A stretch of DNA of 64,000 nt, from assembly GCA_963920665.1 (NCBI GenBank), contig OY987272.1, positions 18,295,001 to 18,359,000 of the forward strand. The letters are read 5' to 3'. Position 1 is the first letter of the stretch. Each line of letters opens with the position of its first letter. Source of the stretch: Straminergon stramineum (taxonomy: Eukaryota; Streptophyta; Bryopsida; Hypnales; Calliergonaceae). The notes below the pieces were generated by a model, which saw only the letters and a program-made list of their open reading frames with translations, did no database searches and had not been told where the DNA came from. The position numbers and the translations under genes are program-made. Of this stretch, positions 11,986-24,499 are shown piece by piece.

Positions 11986-12257
11986 CAAGGGCCCTCACAT
12001 GACAAGAGGCATGTGTGGTGAGGAGTCCCACTGCATTAAGCATGGAGGCTTGCCTGAAATTATCATGCCTATTACTATAACAATTGCATTATGCCCTATA
12101 AACATGGAGTTTTTGTAAAGGGACCCAGCCTCAGAGTGCTTAATATTTTAGTGTAGAATGCAACTTTGACAATCCTAATGCAAGTATTCAGGAGCTACAC
12201 ACACACTTCAAAAATGGATTGCCATAAGTTGGATTGATTGTTCTCTCTCTTTTCTTC

Positions 12258-12290
12258 TTAACCCTTGAACACCTAGAGTGCGTTTCCCAA
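12258..12290 (+). mobile_element. Solo left end of a TTAA element
   Basis: TTAA at 12258-12261 is followed by CCCTTGAACACCTAGAGTGC, like the ends of T4 and T11. No matching right end was found nearby. Confidence 0.35.
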
Positions 12291-12435
12291 AATCCAGACC
12301 CTTTTGAACTTATTATGATCAAATTGTCACCCGAAACGAGATCCACAAAAATTGACCATATTGATCAATAGTGGAGATAGGCCCGAAGCTGTGGAGGAAA
12401 GAATAAATGTTTTCACCATATCATTGAAAAGATTA

Positions 12436-12977
12436 TAAGGTAAACCTGCCTATGATAGGCTAACCATCCATGACATGCTCCTAGGAAATGACCCATTAGA
12501 GTCTTACATCAACCTATGATAGACTTTCTCTAATAAATAAGATTAGGACTACATTAGGTTGGTTAGTGACCAAAATCCATGGCTTAGGTGATGGTGATGG
12601 AGTTATTAGTGCATGTTTTAGGAACTTTTATCTCTTTAGTATAAATTCATCAAAGGAAGTGATTATTTGAATTCTTCATATTCTAGCCATATTAGAAAAT
12701 ATTGTACCCATGTTAGGAAATATTGTGACTGCTTTAGGTGGTAGGATGACCATCATGCATACAATTTTTGTTGGTTTTGGGATAGTATTCAGACTCTTTT
12801 GGGCCAATTCGTAATCTCACTTCAAAAATTCATAAGAAATTCATACTTTGTTAGAAAAATAAAATTTCAATTTTTTTTCTCACAATTGTCTTTGTATAGA
12901 AAAAAACTTTGAGTTTTTTTTGCTAATTGTAACAAGGCAAAACACTCATTTTTCTTGTCATAGGCAGGTTTACCTTA
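12436..12977. mobile_element. Inverted-repeat element with 20-bp perfect ends
   Basis: TAAGGTAAACCTGCCTATGA (12436-12455) is repeated exactly in inverse at 12958-12977. The outermost bases fit a TA target (TA|AGGTAAACC...GGTTTACCT|TA, Tc1/mariner-like) or a decayed TTAA target. Its right edge shares the TTAA that starts T5, so two elements abut with no base between them. There is no ORF of note. Confidence 0.7.
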
Positions 12978-13946
12978 ACCCCTCACCGCCCAAGGGGACC
13001 AAAAGTGTCCTCAAGTCAAATTCAAAGTGTTGTAACTTTTTCATCCGATGTCCAAATTCAATAAAACTTGTTGGAGAATTTGCTCTCTTTCTCTCTCTTC
13101 TAGTTTGTGTGGTAAAATTTTCAGATCAATCCAAGATTTGATGAATTTTTAAAAGCCAATCGAAGTTCACAAGTTTAATTTTAGTTCTCCAAACTCCATT
13201 TGATTGTTGCAACTTCGGGGGCTTGTATCTCCTTCATCCAATTTTTTTTTCAATAAAATTTGTTGGGTTATGTTACCCTTGAAGTCTATTTACTGTGGTA
13301 GAATTTTCATGTCAATACGGGTTGTTTTGAATGTCTGAGAGCAATTCAAAGTTCAAAATCCCAACATTTTTGGATTACAATGATCTTCAATAGCTTCTTT
13401 CTTCTTCATACAATGTTCGTTTCCAATCATTTTCCTTGGAAAAGTTGCACATACTAGTCTAGTTTGTGTGTATAAAATTTCATATCAATCCAAGAAGTTA
13501 TGAGTGATGAGAAGCATTTTAGTACAAGGAGTTTCAGTTTTTGATGTGTTTTTTGAAACTTTTCTTGCTATCTTTTGACATTTCAAAGTCATTTTGCAAA
13601 CACAATGAGTCCATTGAATAATATTTTTTTCATCAACGTGCTTACATGTTGATTTTGAATCACTTTATAGTTTAAAGTTTCTTCATTTGAGTAGAATTAG
13701 GAACCAAATTTCGCCTCCAAATGTATTTTTAGAAAAAATTCAGCATCCTTTTTTCAACATTAATACATTATAATCTTGTGATCTACATGGTCAAATGACA
13801 CCAAATTTGATGCATGTCATTTGCAACAAGTGCACTACAAGATTCTACAGTTGAGATCTGTGTAACTTAGTGAAAATTATATCTATAACACTTCAAAAGA
13901 AATGTTGTTTTTAAACGTGCTCAGGCCTTGAGCGGTGAGGGGTTGA
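12975..13946 (+). mobile_element. TTAA element T5 (subfamily C)
   Basis: The ends read inwards as CCCCTCACCGCCCAAGG at the left and CCCCTCACCGCTCAAGG at the right (16 of 17 match), with TTAA at the left and TTGA at the right. It is homologous to T9 (37744-38626), which lies in the opposite orientation: both carry 'TCTTCTAGTTTGTGTGGTAA'-like and 'AGTTTCTTCATTTGAGTAG'-like blocks. The family block is at about 13757. Confidence 0.85.
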
Positions 13947-15074
13947 AGTCAAACATGGCAGCCTTTCATCTTGGGGAGGCCACATTTGGGGCCCTGTGGG
14001 GTTAATGCACACCCCTTCCCTCCCAAAAAACAACAACAGAATAGACTGCTGACTTTGAAGGACACTGAGTGTTTGGCATTCTGAATGAATGTCTCCCACC
14101 TGTCATTCATGGAGGCCTCCATTGGTCATGTAGTCCTAAACCACCAGCAACAATTGTCCTCTCCAGATCTTGGCACCAGCCCAAATTGGGCCCAGACTGG
14201 CCACTCAGTCCACATATAGAAGCTTACTTTGAATTGCAGACTTGCAGACTTGCAATTCTGCAACAATTAAACCTGTCCCCTCCTCCAGTGAGGAGAGGAG
14301 TACGTGAGGACATTCCCAAGATTTTCTGGAAACAGATCCTTCCTGAGCCGCCCGCCACTTGGAAGGACATTCAGTTCTTTCAATCAGTGTTCTCAATTGG
14401 TTGGTGGAGTTTTTGGCATACAAGGCCACATGTGTGGTCCCTTGGTATAACTTAGGCTATGTAGACTGAAGTGGAAACCATCCCGGCCCTGGAACTGATG
14501 AGTGTTGCTGGGCTGCAAACTAACTTAATTGTGGTTTGCTTTGGTGGGGTGCATGCAGGGAGCCAGGATTCCTACTGTAGAAAGTAACGATTTGGAACCC
14601 TTTTGCACACCCCGGATGGACCTTGCCGTCCCAACCACAAATTCTCTTGCATTCCTTCCTTCCTTCCCTTCTTCCTTCCACCATGGCCCTTGTCACCTTG
14701 TAGTCTACCTTGGTGAAGGGGACTTGGGTACCATCTGTGTGTGGGATTTGCAGAATTCCTGGAATTGAAACCCCAAAGTGAACATAACTTAAGTTACTGC
14801 CAAACATAGGATGCCATGGAAGTTGCAGAGTACTGTAATTCTGCACAATACTGATCTAGAGATCTGCAAATTCAGTCACTGACTGCAATGCACTCAAATG
14901 AAAGGGGGGAAGGGAAACATCCCATGTCATGTAAGTTAGACTATTGGCTGCCATCTAGCTCCTTGTTGCCTTTGACCCTCTATGATAGTTACTGGTATAA
15001 GTTATATAGCCCCTAATCTCTACTCTCTGTGGAGTGAGGAGTGAGGACCTTGGGTTTTGCAGGACTGATTGGCA
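13947..15074. other. Less A+T-rich block with short open frames, no gene recognised
   Basis: Base composition is closer to the genes than to the surrounding repeats. The longest frame is 14069-14455 (+, 128 codons); its product matches no family I know and has no clear start context. It could be an old host relic. A GGGGTTAA at 13998-14005 has no partner. Confidence 0.35.
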
Positions 15075-15322
15075 CTAATTTCGGCCAGAGTGGATTGACC
15101 CCCTCACTCATCCCCCAAGTCATTCCAGGGGTGCATGTAAAATAATAGACCCCCTATTTTGTGCTTCATTAATTTATCTTCTCTACCTCTCCTAGATAAT
15201 TTGGGCCCTCTGATTGCAAATATGAATTCAAAATTTGCAAATTTATCATATGTGAAAAAAATAAAATTTCAGGGTTTTTACTTCGGGACGAGCGAGGGGG
15301 TCAATCCACCCAGGCCCTAATT
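15075..15322 (+). mobile_element. Small inverted-repeat element, copy 1
   Basis: Inverted ends contain TGGATTGACCCCCTC, at 15091-15105 and reversed around 15296-15308, and extend outwards through GGCC to AATT. The interior, including CTATTTTGTG and TCTGATTGCAAATATGA, is homologous to the interior of 15627-15889 in reverse. Confidence 0.65.
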
Positions 15323-15626
15323 CCAGCTTGAAATTCCATGAAAATAACCGGGGCTCAAATTATGGTCAAGTTCTTGGGGAATGGAATTCAGTGCAACCCA
15401 GGCTCTTTTTGTTGTGCAGAAGAGTGTTTGCAGACAGGCTTTCCTGGCTCCAATCCCAGTGAGCCATGTTTTAACTTAGCACCAGCTGGGAATCCCATGA
15501 ACATTAAGTTTAGCTGAAGATGACAAATGGTGCTGTGGAACAAGGTGGTGCCAACATTGATGTCAGTCAGGGCAAACAAAGTGATGTATGGTAGCCGACC
15601 TCTTTCCAATCAACACACACACAATT

Positions 15627-15889
15627 GAGCTTATAGTTGTATGACAATCCTCCTGCAGAAAGGCAGTTTTGCCCCCGTATTTTACCCCTGGGGAAAACGC
15701 AGGAACCTTTTAATTGCTGCACAATTTTTTTTTGCAAATTCTGAGTTCATATTTGCAATCAGAGACCCCATATTAACTATGGAAGGTGTTAACACTAAAA
15801 TTATTATGGCACAAAATAGGGGGGCTTGTTTTTTACATTCATCCTTTGACTGGATCTCCGCAAGAGGCTCGTCATACAACTATAAGCTC
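15627..15889 (-). mobile_element. Small inverted-repeat element, copy 2
   Basis: GAGCTTATAGTTGTATGAC (15627-15645) recurs inverted at 15871-15889, with the match continuing inwards (CCTC-GC). The interior is a reversed, diverged copy of that in 15075-15322, although the outer arms of the two copies differ. Confidence 0.65.
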
Positions 15890-15958
15890 ATCCCCCCATT
15901 TCCACCTTGCAGAATCTTTTCTTTCCATTCAAGTATTGATTAGCAGTACTTAATTATG

Positions 15959-16240
15959 GCACAATATGATTGGCTACAAGACTCTCAATATTGCAATTGG
16001 CCCTTGGTCAATTTTGCGACCAACTCTTAATTGGAAATAGGAAGGCCTACATGACCGATATGGGTCAAGTAGAATCTTGAACTAAGAAATTCATAATAAT
16101 TATGTTTTGAGAAATAAAATTTTGGAAAATGATGGAATCATTCCAAACTCTATATCTCTACACATGAAAATCTCCCCACTCAAGAAACCCACGCTCCATA
16201 TATGCCTAATTATTTAAGTGGTTGAAAATGGGTCATATGC
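15959..16240 (+). repeat. Dispersed repeat Q, copy 1
   Basis: Homologous to 49250-49530 in the same orientation: AAGACTCTCAATATTGCAA, CCCTTGGTCAA, AATAGGAAGG, GTAATTATGTTT-like blocks occur in order, and both end at TTTAAGTGGTTGAAAATGGG. No coding content is seen, and the class is unknown. Confidence 0.6.
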
Positions 16241-18664
16241 CTTATGGTTATATAACACAAGGTGTTCATGATTGAGGTATGGAACCTCAATGGAGCCCAT
16301 TTCCATACAATGAGATGGCAATCACTCATTGGAGGAGGCATGCTATATATTTTATAGCTAATTCTACTCTAAGCATTGGGAGTAATATGAGTATTGGGAT
16401 TTTTAAATGCATAAAATAAGGAAAAATTTGTCAATAATTTATATCAAAGAAGGTTTACCACTTTACCTAGATTGAAATATAGAACTTTGGACAGCCATGG
16501 TAGTAGCAATTGTGTCTTCAGAATTTTTTTAATGTATCTATGTATTTGCAATGACTCTTCCTTCATTGCCACCAATGAATTTTTTAAATTTTTTAAAAAT
16601 GTGATAACTTCTCCTTGCAACACAATCATTGGTGGTTGTGTTCAACAATATAAAGCCCTATTAATAGGATTAAAAAAAGAATATATTCTCCAAAAATCTG
16701 ACCTCTAAAAATGTATCTCCAAAATTTTGGTTCAATGAAAAATTATTAAAAGAAAATGTATACCAGCACATTAGATGTATTTATTTTTCAAAAATAATAA
16801 TTGAATTAAAAAATAAATGAAACAAAATTTCATCATGCTTCCACATTAAGGAAAACTATCCCCTACAATAGTAATACATATAAAGAAGTGTGCTTTGAGT
16901 ACAAATGCATGATGGAAGTTTACTATGCAAAAAAATACTTTGTCAATAGAATTGTAAAATCCTAGCTCATGACTTCAAATTATAGTTTTCAACTACAAGT
17001 TTTCTTTGTTGTACTATTTTTTTTTGTAGTCTAAAGTTGTTCTTAAAACTCTAAAACTTAAAATTAGTATGTATCTAACTTTTGGGGGGCATCCTAAACT
17101 ATTCTAATTTCACTTCTGGCATCAAATTTCTATAGCATTGTTCTACAAAGTCATTTCTAATGCTAATGAATTTGTCTTTATTTAGTTAATGGAATTGGCT
17201 AATTGTGACCTTGAATTCTAATCTTCGTCACATTTGTGCCTTCTTGCATCCTAATGTAGTAGAAAATGAAATTAAGGGTTGCATTATGACAACATTGGTG
17301 TAGAATTGGGACTTGAAAGGGTCAAAATTGGCTGGTTATATCTCTTTATTTTTGGCAATGAAATTCTATTTCATTTGTTTAAAAAAAAGGATCAAAATTA
17401 GCTTAAAAAATAACCATTTTTGGAATTCAATGAAGTCAACACCACCATGCATTTTTTTACACATCACTAATTATTCATTGATTATTCAATAAGCTCCAAG
17501 GGTGCTTTTGGATTAAGAGATTCATATTAGAATACAAATGGACAATAATAGTCCTCCCCTTAGAACAACAATAGAAAGCTACATGTTTTTGTTTTAACCA
17601 CTTAAAATGTGTGTGTGTTTTTCTCAAAAATAAGGTAACCTAAAAACATGTGAAGAATTTTCTAATTTTTGTCTTAATATAGGGAGTGACAAAGAGACAA
17701 CAATGGATTTTTCAAAAATTATAAACTTGAGTGAACATCTAGAATAATAAGGGATTTTCAGGCTAAAATTGCTTCAAAATGTTCATATTCAAAGCAAGGC
17801 TAAAATCTTCATCTATATTTATTCTCTGACAAATCCAACTATAGGATCCTATGAAGAATTAGTTCAAATCCATCCTTCCAAATTTTGAAACTACTACCTT
17901 TTGAAATATAGCTTCACATGGAGATTAGAATGACTAGCATCCATCTTAAAACTTTCATGCAATAATTCTAAATTATGAAGTCAATAGAACCTGTCTAAAG
18001 TAGGTTCTCTAGTCCTTTGAGGGTTAAAAAATTTGAATCCAATATGTCATTTTCAAGAGCTAAATGCCATGATTGCTTGCAAAATAAGAAACTTCATAGT
18101 TTTTTCATCACTAATCCAAATATAATGAATCTGAGCGTGAAAGTAGACATAAATGTATTCTATAAGAAAATAATAATAATAAAATTATTTTGAGGTCCTT
18201 TTTGCTACATGTGGATTGCTTTAGTTCAATTAATGCTTGGGAACGCATAGCCTTTTGCCCCAATCACCAATTGAAATAAAAGCATGGTATTTTCAATAAA
18301 CTAATATATTCCATTATCTTCAAAATTTTTAAAAATATCAAACTAAACCTTGACACCAAATGCAACCTATCTAAAATCCTCAAAAATTCCATTACACAAC
18401 TTTAGCCTTACAAGGTTAAGAGTAAATAGAAAATGCAAGAAACACCCACCAATTTTGTTGCCTTGATTTGTTGTATTTAGGAGTAGTGTTGGGATTTGGA
18501 AGAACTATGAGCTTTTGAAAAATAACCTTCAAAATAACATAAATATGGAAAATTTTCTAATAGAACAATAAAAAATAGTTTTTTTCAAAATTTCAAGTAA
18601 AAAATTAATCAGTGAAAGATTAAAAATATGGATGTTTTGATATAATTTGTATGTTAAAAATGGT
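16241..18664. other. A+T-rich DNA without a gene; one solo TTAA-element end
   Basis: Only short frames occur. A right-type terminus, AGTCCTTTGAGGG followed by TTAA, lies at 18011-18027 without a convincing left partner. Nothing else is recognised. Confidence 0.4.
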
Positions 18665-19590
18665 TTAACCCCTAAAGGACCAACTTGCATCTTTTGGCTG
18701 TATAGCAATTTTGGGCATGTACATGTGGCTGGAGATTTCCATATTTTTGACCCAAATTTTAATAGAAGGTAGTAACAAAGAATATCTTTCAGATGCACTA
18801 AATCTCATGACATTTGGAAATACGAGTAAAAAGTTATAGCCTAATATGTTGCTTTTTTTCGTAAATGGGCAGTCTGGGCAGATTTTTTGAAATCACTTTT
18901 TTCAAAAACTGAAATTTGAAATTGGTTTTCTAAAGTTATATATACTTGGAAAGCTTTGAATCATTCTATTTTGATCAAGGAGTCAAAAGTTATGAGGATT
19001 TTTTGTTTGTAGGCAGTTATGGATTCTCTACTCTAAAATAAACTTCAAAGTCATTTATCTTACTCAATTTTCAATATTTTTGGAAAAAATTAAAATCATA
19101 TGATGTATATTGTTTATCATAACATTGCAACCATTGGATTGGCATTTTTCAATTCCATAATTAAATTCTTAACAATTTAGTATTTTGAATCATTCTCTAC
19201 TACTATCTACTTACTATTTTTTTCTTATATGTTGTACAATTCCAAATGATCTGAAAATTTTCAAGCATGTGGCCAACTTGTCTAGGAAAAAGAATCCACA
19301 GAAGCACCACCATTCTGGACATTTTTTCATAGAAAAGTGAGCTTTGAAGTGCAGCTGCCCTGTTTTTTGCATGGCCCAAAAAATGATTTCAGTGAATTTA
19401 AATGCTTATATCTTGCAATCCATGCGGTGAAAATTTCTGAAATTCTTACCACATGCTCTAAAGTCAGTATACTACAAGATCCCAAGGTTAAATGTGTCAA
19501 AAAAAAATTCAAAAATTTGGCACTTGTACTAAAAATGGCAATTTTAAAGCATTTTCAGTGAAAACATAGTCGTAGAACTTTAGGGGTTAA
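18665..19590 (+). mobile_element. TTAA element T6 (subfamily B)
   Basis: TTAA at 18665-18668 and 19587-19590. The ends read inwards as CCCCTAAAGGACCAA and CCCCTAAAGTTCTAC. It is homologous throughout to T10 (39058-39990), for example GGAAAGCTTTGAATCATTC, TACTCTAAAATAAACTT and the family block at about 19403. There is no transposase ORF. Confidence 0.87.
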
Positions 19591-20280
19591 AAATAAAAAC
19601 TGAAAATATAGTGACTCTTTTTTCCAACTCAAATGGTATTCTAGTTAACAAATAAATCTTAGGGCTAATGCAAAAAAACACTTGTACTATTTTGTGTCAC
19701 ACATTGAGAGCCAATTGATTTAGGTAACTTTTGGAGTTTCATTTGGATTGCTATGAAGTTTTTATTAATTGAAGGCTATACAAAGAAAACCTAGTCTACC
19801 ATATTTTAGGGGGTATTTTTCATAAACAGAGTGACTATGGAATAGTACTTCCAAAGGTCTATCACTCTTGGCATTAGGAAGGGATTCAATATTTTTGAGT
19901 ACCTTTTGGAGGGAGTTACAATTGGATTTTTTTGTAACCTCATCTAATCATCTCATGATCCCCTCATCCTTTCTTGTAGAAGAGTTTTGAAAAATAGCAT
20001 TGCTAATGACTTAGATTCTTACTTGATGAAGTATGCAATCTAAAGGTTCTAGTGGTTCATGAATGATTTGCAAATTCAAATTTTCTTCTTCACGTACCTC
20101 TGTAGGAAAGTTCGCAACAAATGGTTACAATTTCTTTGTGTAAGCAATAGGATTAACCATAAAGGTCTTATGTAGTTGTAATAGAGTTGTTAGAGGAAGG
20201 TTTAACTAAGAATAGTACAAAAGAAACATAACATCAAACTCCATCACACCCTAGTTTTGGTACTCCAAGGAGTTTTGTCC
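19591..20280. other. A+T-rich spacer, nothing recognised
   Basis: There is no supported gene or repeat between T6 and the CATTAG element. Confidence 0.4.
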
Positions 20281-20609
20281 CATTAGATGAGAATGAGCTC
20301 CTGCGGAAGACTGCGAGTTCCCAGAAGTTCTAAGACTGTGGGAACTCGGCCAGAGCAGCTCGCTGACGTGGTCAGCCGGCGGCCACGTCGGATAATAATA
20401 AAAAATTAATTTTTAAATATTTTTTTGAAAAAGAAATTTATTTTTTAATATTTTTTATTTTGTTTTTAAATTTTTTAATAATTTTTTAAAATTTTTAAAA
20501 TTTTTGAAATTTTTTTTAATAATTTTAAATTCTGGACAGCCCTGGCTGGTTCCCAGCCTTGGGAACTGGCCTGAAACGGCCCTCCAGGGCAGCTGAATCT
20601 CATCTAATG
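20281..20609 (+). mobile_element. CATTAG element, copy 2
   Basis: The ends read inwards as CATTAGATGAGAATGAGCTC and CATTAGATGAGATTCAGCTG. Interior hairpins (AGTTCCC...GGGAACT near both ends) flank an A/T-rich core. It is a close inverted copy of 6178-6484, so the two copies bracket about 14 kb in opposite orientation. Confidence 0.85.
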
Positions 20610-22845
20610 TATGTTTTTCTCAAACTCTTACTAGCTCCTAGTTCCGCATTGCATACATTTTACAATTAACTCTAATTTAATAGCCTCACTTTAAAAAAAA
20701 TTCCAATTAGGGCACAACATTTATGTAGAAATTACAACTCTTTTGCCCAAATAGTACATGAGTGCAATTACAAATATTAAAAAATATTGGTCTATACCCA
20801 AGAGAGATATCCTAGAAAAGAGAAAGTGAGTTTTAGTTATTTGCATGGATAAATAGAGAGGAAACACTTGCCTAAACCATAGAAAAATCAAGTGCAAATG
20901 GATGGTCTAGATTTTCTACTTCAACCAAGAAATAGTATTTTAATGTAGAAATAGTATTGATAGTACTAATTTTCAAAAAAACAGAAAAATGCAACAAATG
21001 GAATAGGTATTTCTTGCAATGATCCCCTAAGAAAATCAAATCTATAACCTTGACCAATTAATACAAAAGAAGTGCACTTTTAGCCAAGGTTGTTGTAGCG
21101 CCTAATGATCACATATGTTCTATACACATGCTTGATTGACGAACCTTCTATATCCTCTATGGTCAACATGTCAACAATAAATAGACCATCAAACAAAATA
21201 ATTCTTATACATGTAGGTGGATTCATCTTATTCACATATTATGCCACGTAGTCACCATGTAGGAGCTACATGGAGCAACAAGGTGCATATAAGCAAGGAT
21301 GCATACATTTTTAGAGACAAGTGAACGTAAACATCTCTAGAAACATGTTTTTTACATTATTACATGAATAAATTATAAATTTGCAAGTACTTATTATAGG
21401 TGAATCTAAAATCGATTCTAATCACTCATATCTACTTTAGAGAAAATTTGGGGCTTGTGGAAGGCCATTTGACTTTTGACAAAAGTGAAAATATAGAGAA
21501 ATAAAAATAGAATTTCCTAATTCTTGCTTTTGTTGTATTTGCACCGTTGCTACAAGTCAAGTGACCCTCCTAAAGCCACTAATTTTTTGTAATGAAAGTA
21601 TGAATACTTTAGGCAAGAATAAGCTTGGATTAATTTTAGTTACAATGTCAAAACTAGGTGTATTGAAGGGGTATTTCACACTACATCTTAAGTTCCAATT
21701 TTTAAAGTCTTAGTTCGAGGCCAAATGTCAACTTTTTTAGGTTGTAAAAGGTGAATAAAAAAATAGAAATGTTGGACTTGGGACTCATTGTATGAAGGCT
21801 AAAGATCCAACTCTAAGTCCCAACATGTCCCTTGTTTAATATTTTACATCAAATATGTGCCCCAAAATGGATCAAATAGTCAAAATTCTGTTTGGGGGCA
21901 TTTTTATTATCAAACCGACTTTTGATAGATTTCCAAGGACAGATTTTCAGCCAATGAGGGTGGTTTATTTGGTTTTCTCCCAATTTTATCTTCAAACCAA
22001 TAGTTAGGTTTTGTTTTGTTTAGACCCAATACAACTTCCAAGTCCCACTTTCTCGATGTTGAAACTTCCCAAAAGTGTTGGCTGCCATGTAGGTACTTTG
22101 GAGTGATGTGGGACTTGGAACATAAAATAATGTGAAGTAGCCTTGGGTATTTGTTTAGATGTCACTATAGTTAGTGCTTGCCCATAGTGCCTCAAAAAAG
22201 CTTTAATATATTTTCTCTCCCTACTTAAGTGCTTACCTTCTCTACTAATTCAAATTTTGCATAACCTGGGACATACAGATTGTGGAATGTTCCACAGGAG
22301 ATAACTTTCAGACAAGTAGACCAAAGGTCATGTCAAACTGCAAGGTGGTGCAGGAAGTACAAGCACAAAATGCCATTCCTAGCACATAGAAAGACAAGCC
22401 CTCTTGGAAGATTTTTAAGTCAGTCATAATTTGACCCATCTCATGTTGCTTTGAATTATAACTTTTCCCCTTGCAATAGATAAACACTTATTTCTGAATG
22501 ATGTGCCAAAAGAAACAAAAAACCAAAAAAGTCCTGCCTGCAAAGACTTACAGATAAGAAGCTGCCCAAACAACTTGGCCTGCAAGTTTGAGAGCTGGCT
22601 AGCTCCCAGTTGTTTGCATTGAAGCTGCGTCATAGGGATTCATATGAAATGCAAGGCTTGGTCCTAACCTTAGAGGGATCAAATTGCCAAACGGGTAAGA
22701 TGCCAATTAAGAAGCTAGCTTGCAGCCAGTTTAAACTGCACTAGTGGACGACTTCCCTTGTTGAATAAAAAAAACAGAGGGTACCTAAAATGATGCATAT
22801 CTGTTCCTGAAGTAGACACCTTCAATAACACTTGAAGAATCAACC
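20610..22845. other. Intergenic DNA, no gene; one short stem-loop
   Basis: A 13-bp perfect stem TTCCAAGTCCCAC / GTGGGACTTGGAA lies around 22035 and 22107 with a loop of about 60 nt. Nothing else is recognised. Confidence 0.4.
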
Positions 22846-23775
22846 TTAACCCCTAAAGGACCATTGTTCCCTCGGGGGACAAAATGGATTTCGGGCAGGT
22901 TCCTATGACTTCAATTTTTAGTCAAACTTTTTGAAACTTTCTCATAAGATAGAAAAACTGATTAGCTTCGTGGGAATATAATTTTTATTTCAATCGGTGC
23001 CCGGGAGCAAAAGTTATGCCATCTTAAATATAATTTTCATGTCACCGGGCAGAAAAATAAATCCACAAAAAATTGAAATCTAATTAAAATTTATTTTTCT
23101 TATAGATTATATTTTTTTCTACATGTGAAGCTTTGATTCATTCCATTTGGATTAGTAATGTGAAAGTTATGAACAATATTGTTTTTCGGGCAATATGAGC
23201 ATCTTCTTGAAAAAATAACTTATAGGATTCATTTCTGAATGGAATTTTCACAATTTTTCAAAAAAAATTGTTTGACAAAGTTAAATTTGTTTGCTAAAAC
23301 AATCTCACCATTGGGATTATTGAGTTTCAATCCCATCTTAGAGCTATTAATGATTTAGTTTTTCATGTAATCTTGGACCTACTTCTACTTAACAATTTTT
23401 TAGAGAATGAAAATCAAGAGTTTTTTCTTTAGAAATTTTTTTCCTAGAATATCAACTCAATTCTTCAACACAAAAAATTTTAAATTCACAGTCCATAGTG
23501 CAAAAAATTTCAACAAAAGGTGGTCAAAGTCATCTGAAATTGCAGGCCAGTGTTCAAAAAAACTTCTTTTTCCAACTTTGAATGCTAATATCTCTCAATC
23601 TGTGCGGTCAAAATTCATGAAATTTTTACCACATGTTCTGAGACAAGTAAAGTACAAAATCCAACGGTTATATTTTTTTAAAGTATTTTTTGGGGATTTT
23701 ATAGGTGAACGCGGCAGAAATGGCAGTTTTGAGTGGTTTTTGACAGAAAAATGGCCTTGGTCCTTTAGGGGTTAA
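22846..23775 (+). mobile_element. TTAA element T7 (subfamily A)
   Basis: TTAA at 22846-22849 and 23772-23775. The ends CCCCTAAAGGACCA and TGGTCCTTTAGGGG form an exact 14-bp inverted repeat. The left subterminal hairpin is TTGTTCCCTCGGGGGACAA. It aligns end to end with T1 and carries the family block at about 23583. No transposase is present. Confidence 0.88.
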
Positions 23776-24090
23776 CAATAGGGGTAGTCATGGCTTCTTC
23801 AATGTGCACCCATTCTTCACAGAACCGGGATGTATCGATTTAGGATTGGCTTGGAGCAAGCTCTCCGGGGCAGAATATACTTGTACTGCAAAGTTTTCTC
23901 GATGTTCATTATTCTCCTCTGGAGCAAAAGAATGGGCGCGTGGAAGAGTTCACGAGCTAAGTATATTCTGTGATCCGCATTGCTTGCCCCACACTTCAAA
24001 TGACGACCTGCCTCCTGCAATACTTGTGTATTTTTGGTCGGAGGTGAACTAGTTCTTTGCAGAAGTCCTCCACGCAACGCAAAAGAAGTG

Positions 24091-24465
24091 TCACAGCTTC
24101 TTCACCCTCAACTGCGTCCGATTGGCTCCCTTGATTTCCTCAGTACTGTTCCATTCTTCAGAGAACTTGGGGTTCATGAAGAAGCCGTGACTACCCCAAA
24201 TGGTCTGCACTCGAAGGAAGTTGTACTCGAAGGTGGCTAAGCAGGTTCCCTGGACAATGGTGGGGTGGATCAGATAGTGGAAGAGGCCGGAGGAAGGGTG
24301 ACACAGGGATGGTGGAACCTTCACTGTATTTGACTGCTCTGTCATCGTCAGCAATGGAGCCATTGATGACAAGGTACCGACATTTTGCCTTAAATTCCTC
24401 AACATTCCAGAACCCAAGGACTTCCTCCCTTGGGCCTTCTGGGACATCTCACTACACAGTAGATG
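24091..24465 (-). pseudogene. Unrecognised frameshifted coding relic
   Basis: On the minus strand two protein-like stretches follow each other in different frames. The first, from about 24453, includes GFWNVEEFKAKCRYLVINGS and continues to STIPVSP near 24300. The second starts at SSGLFHYLIHP and includes QGTCLATFEYNFLRVQTIWG, then GSHGFFMNPKFSEEWN, to a TGA at 24091-24093. They join without splice sites, which points to a one-base frameshift in a formerly continuous gene segment. Base composition is gene-like. I do not recognise the family; a short exon set with an unusual junction is a less likely reading. Confidence 0.5.
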
Positions 24466-24499
24466 ATGGATATCCCTCCATGGATAGGCCATTGAGGAG

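Noticed and set aside
13998..14005. Another TTAA-element right end (GGGGTTAA)
   Set aside because: No left partner and no subterminal similarity to the family.
22035..22120. snRNA-type upstream element or miRNA precursor at the GTCCCAC stem-loop
   Set aside because: The motif is not the full RTCCCACATCG, no snRNA follows, and the stem is only 13 bp.
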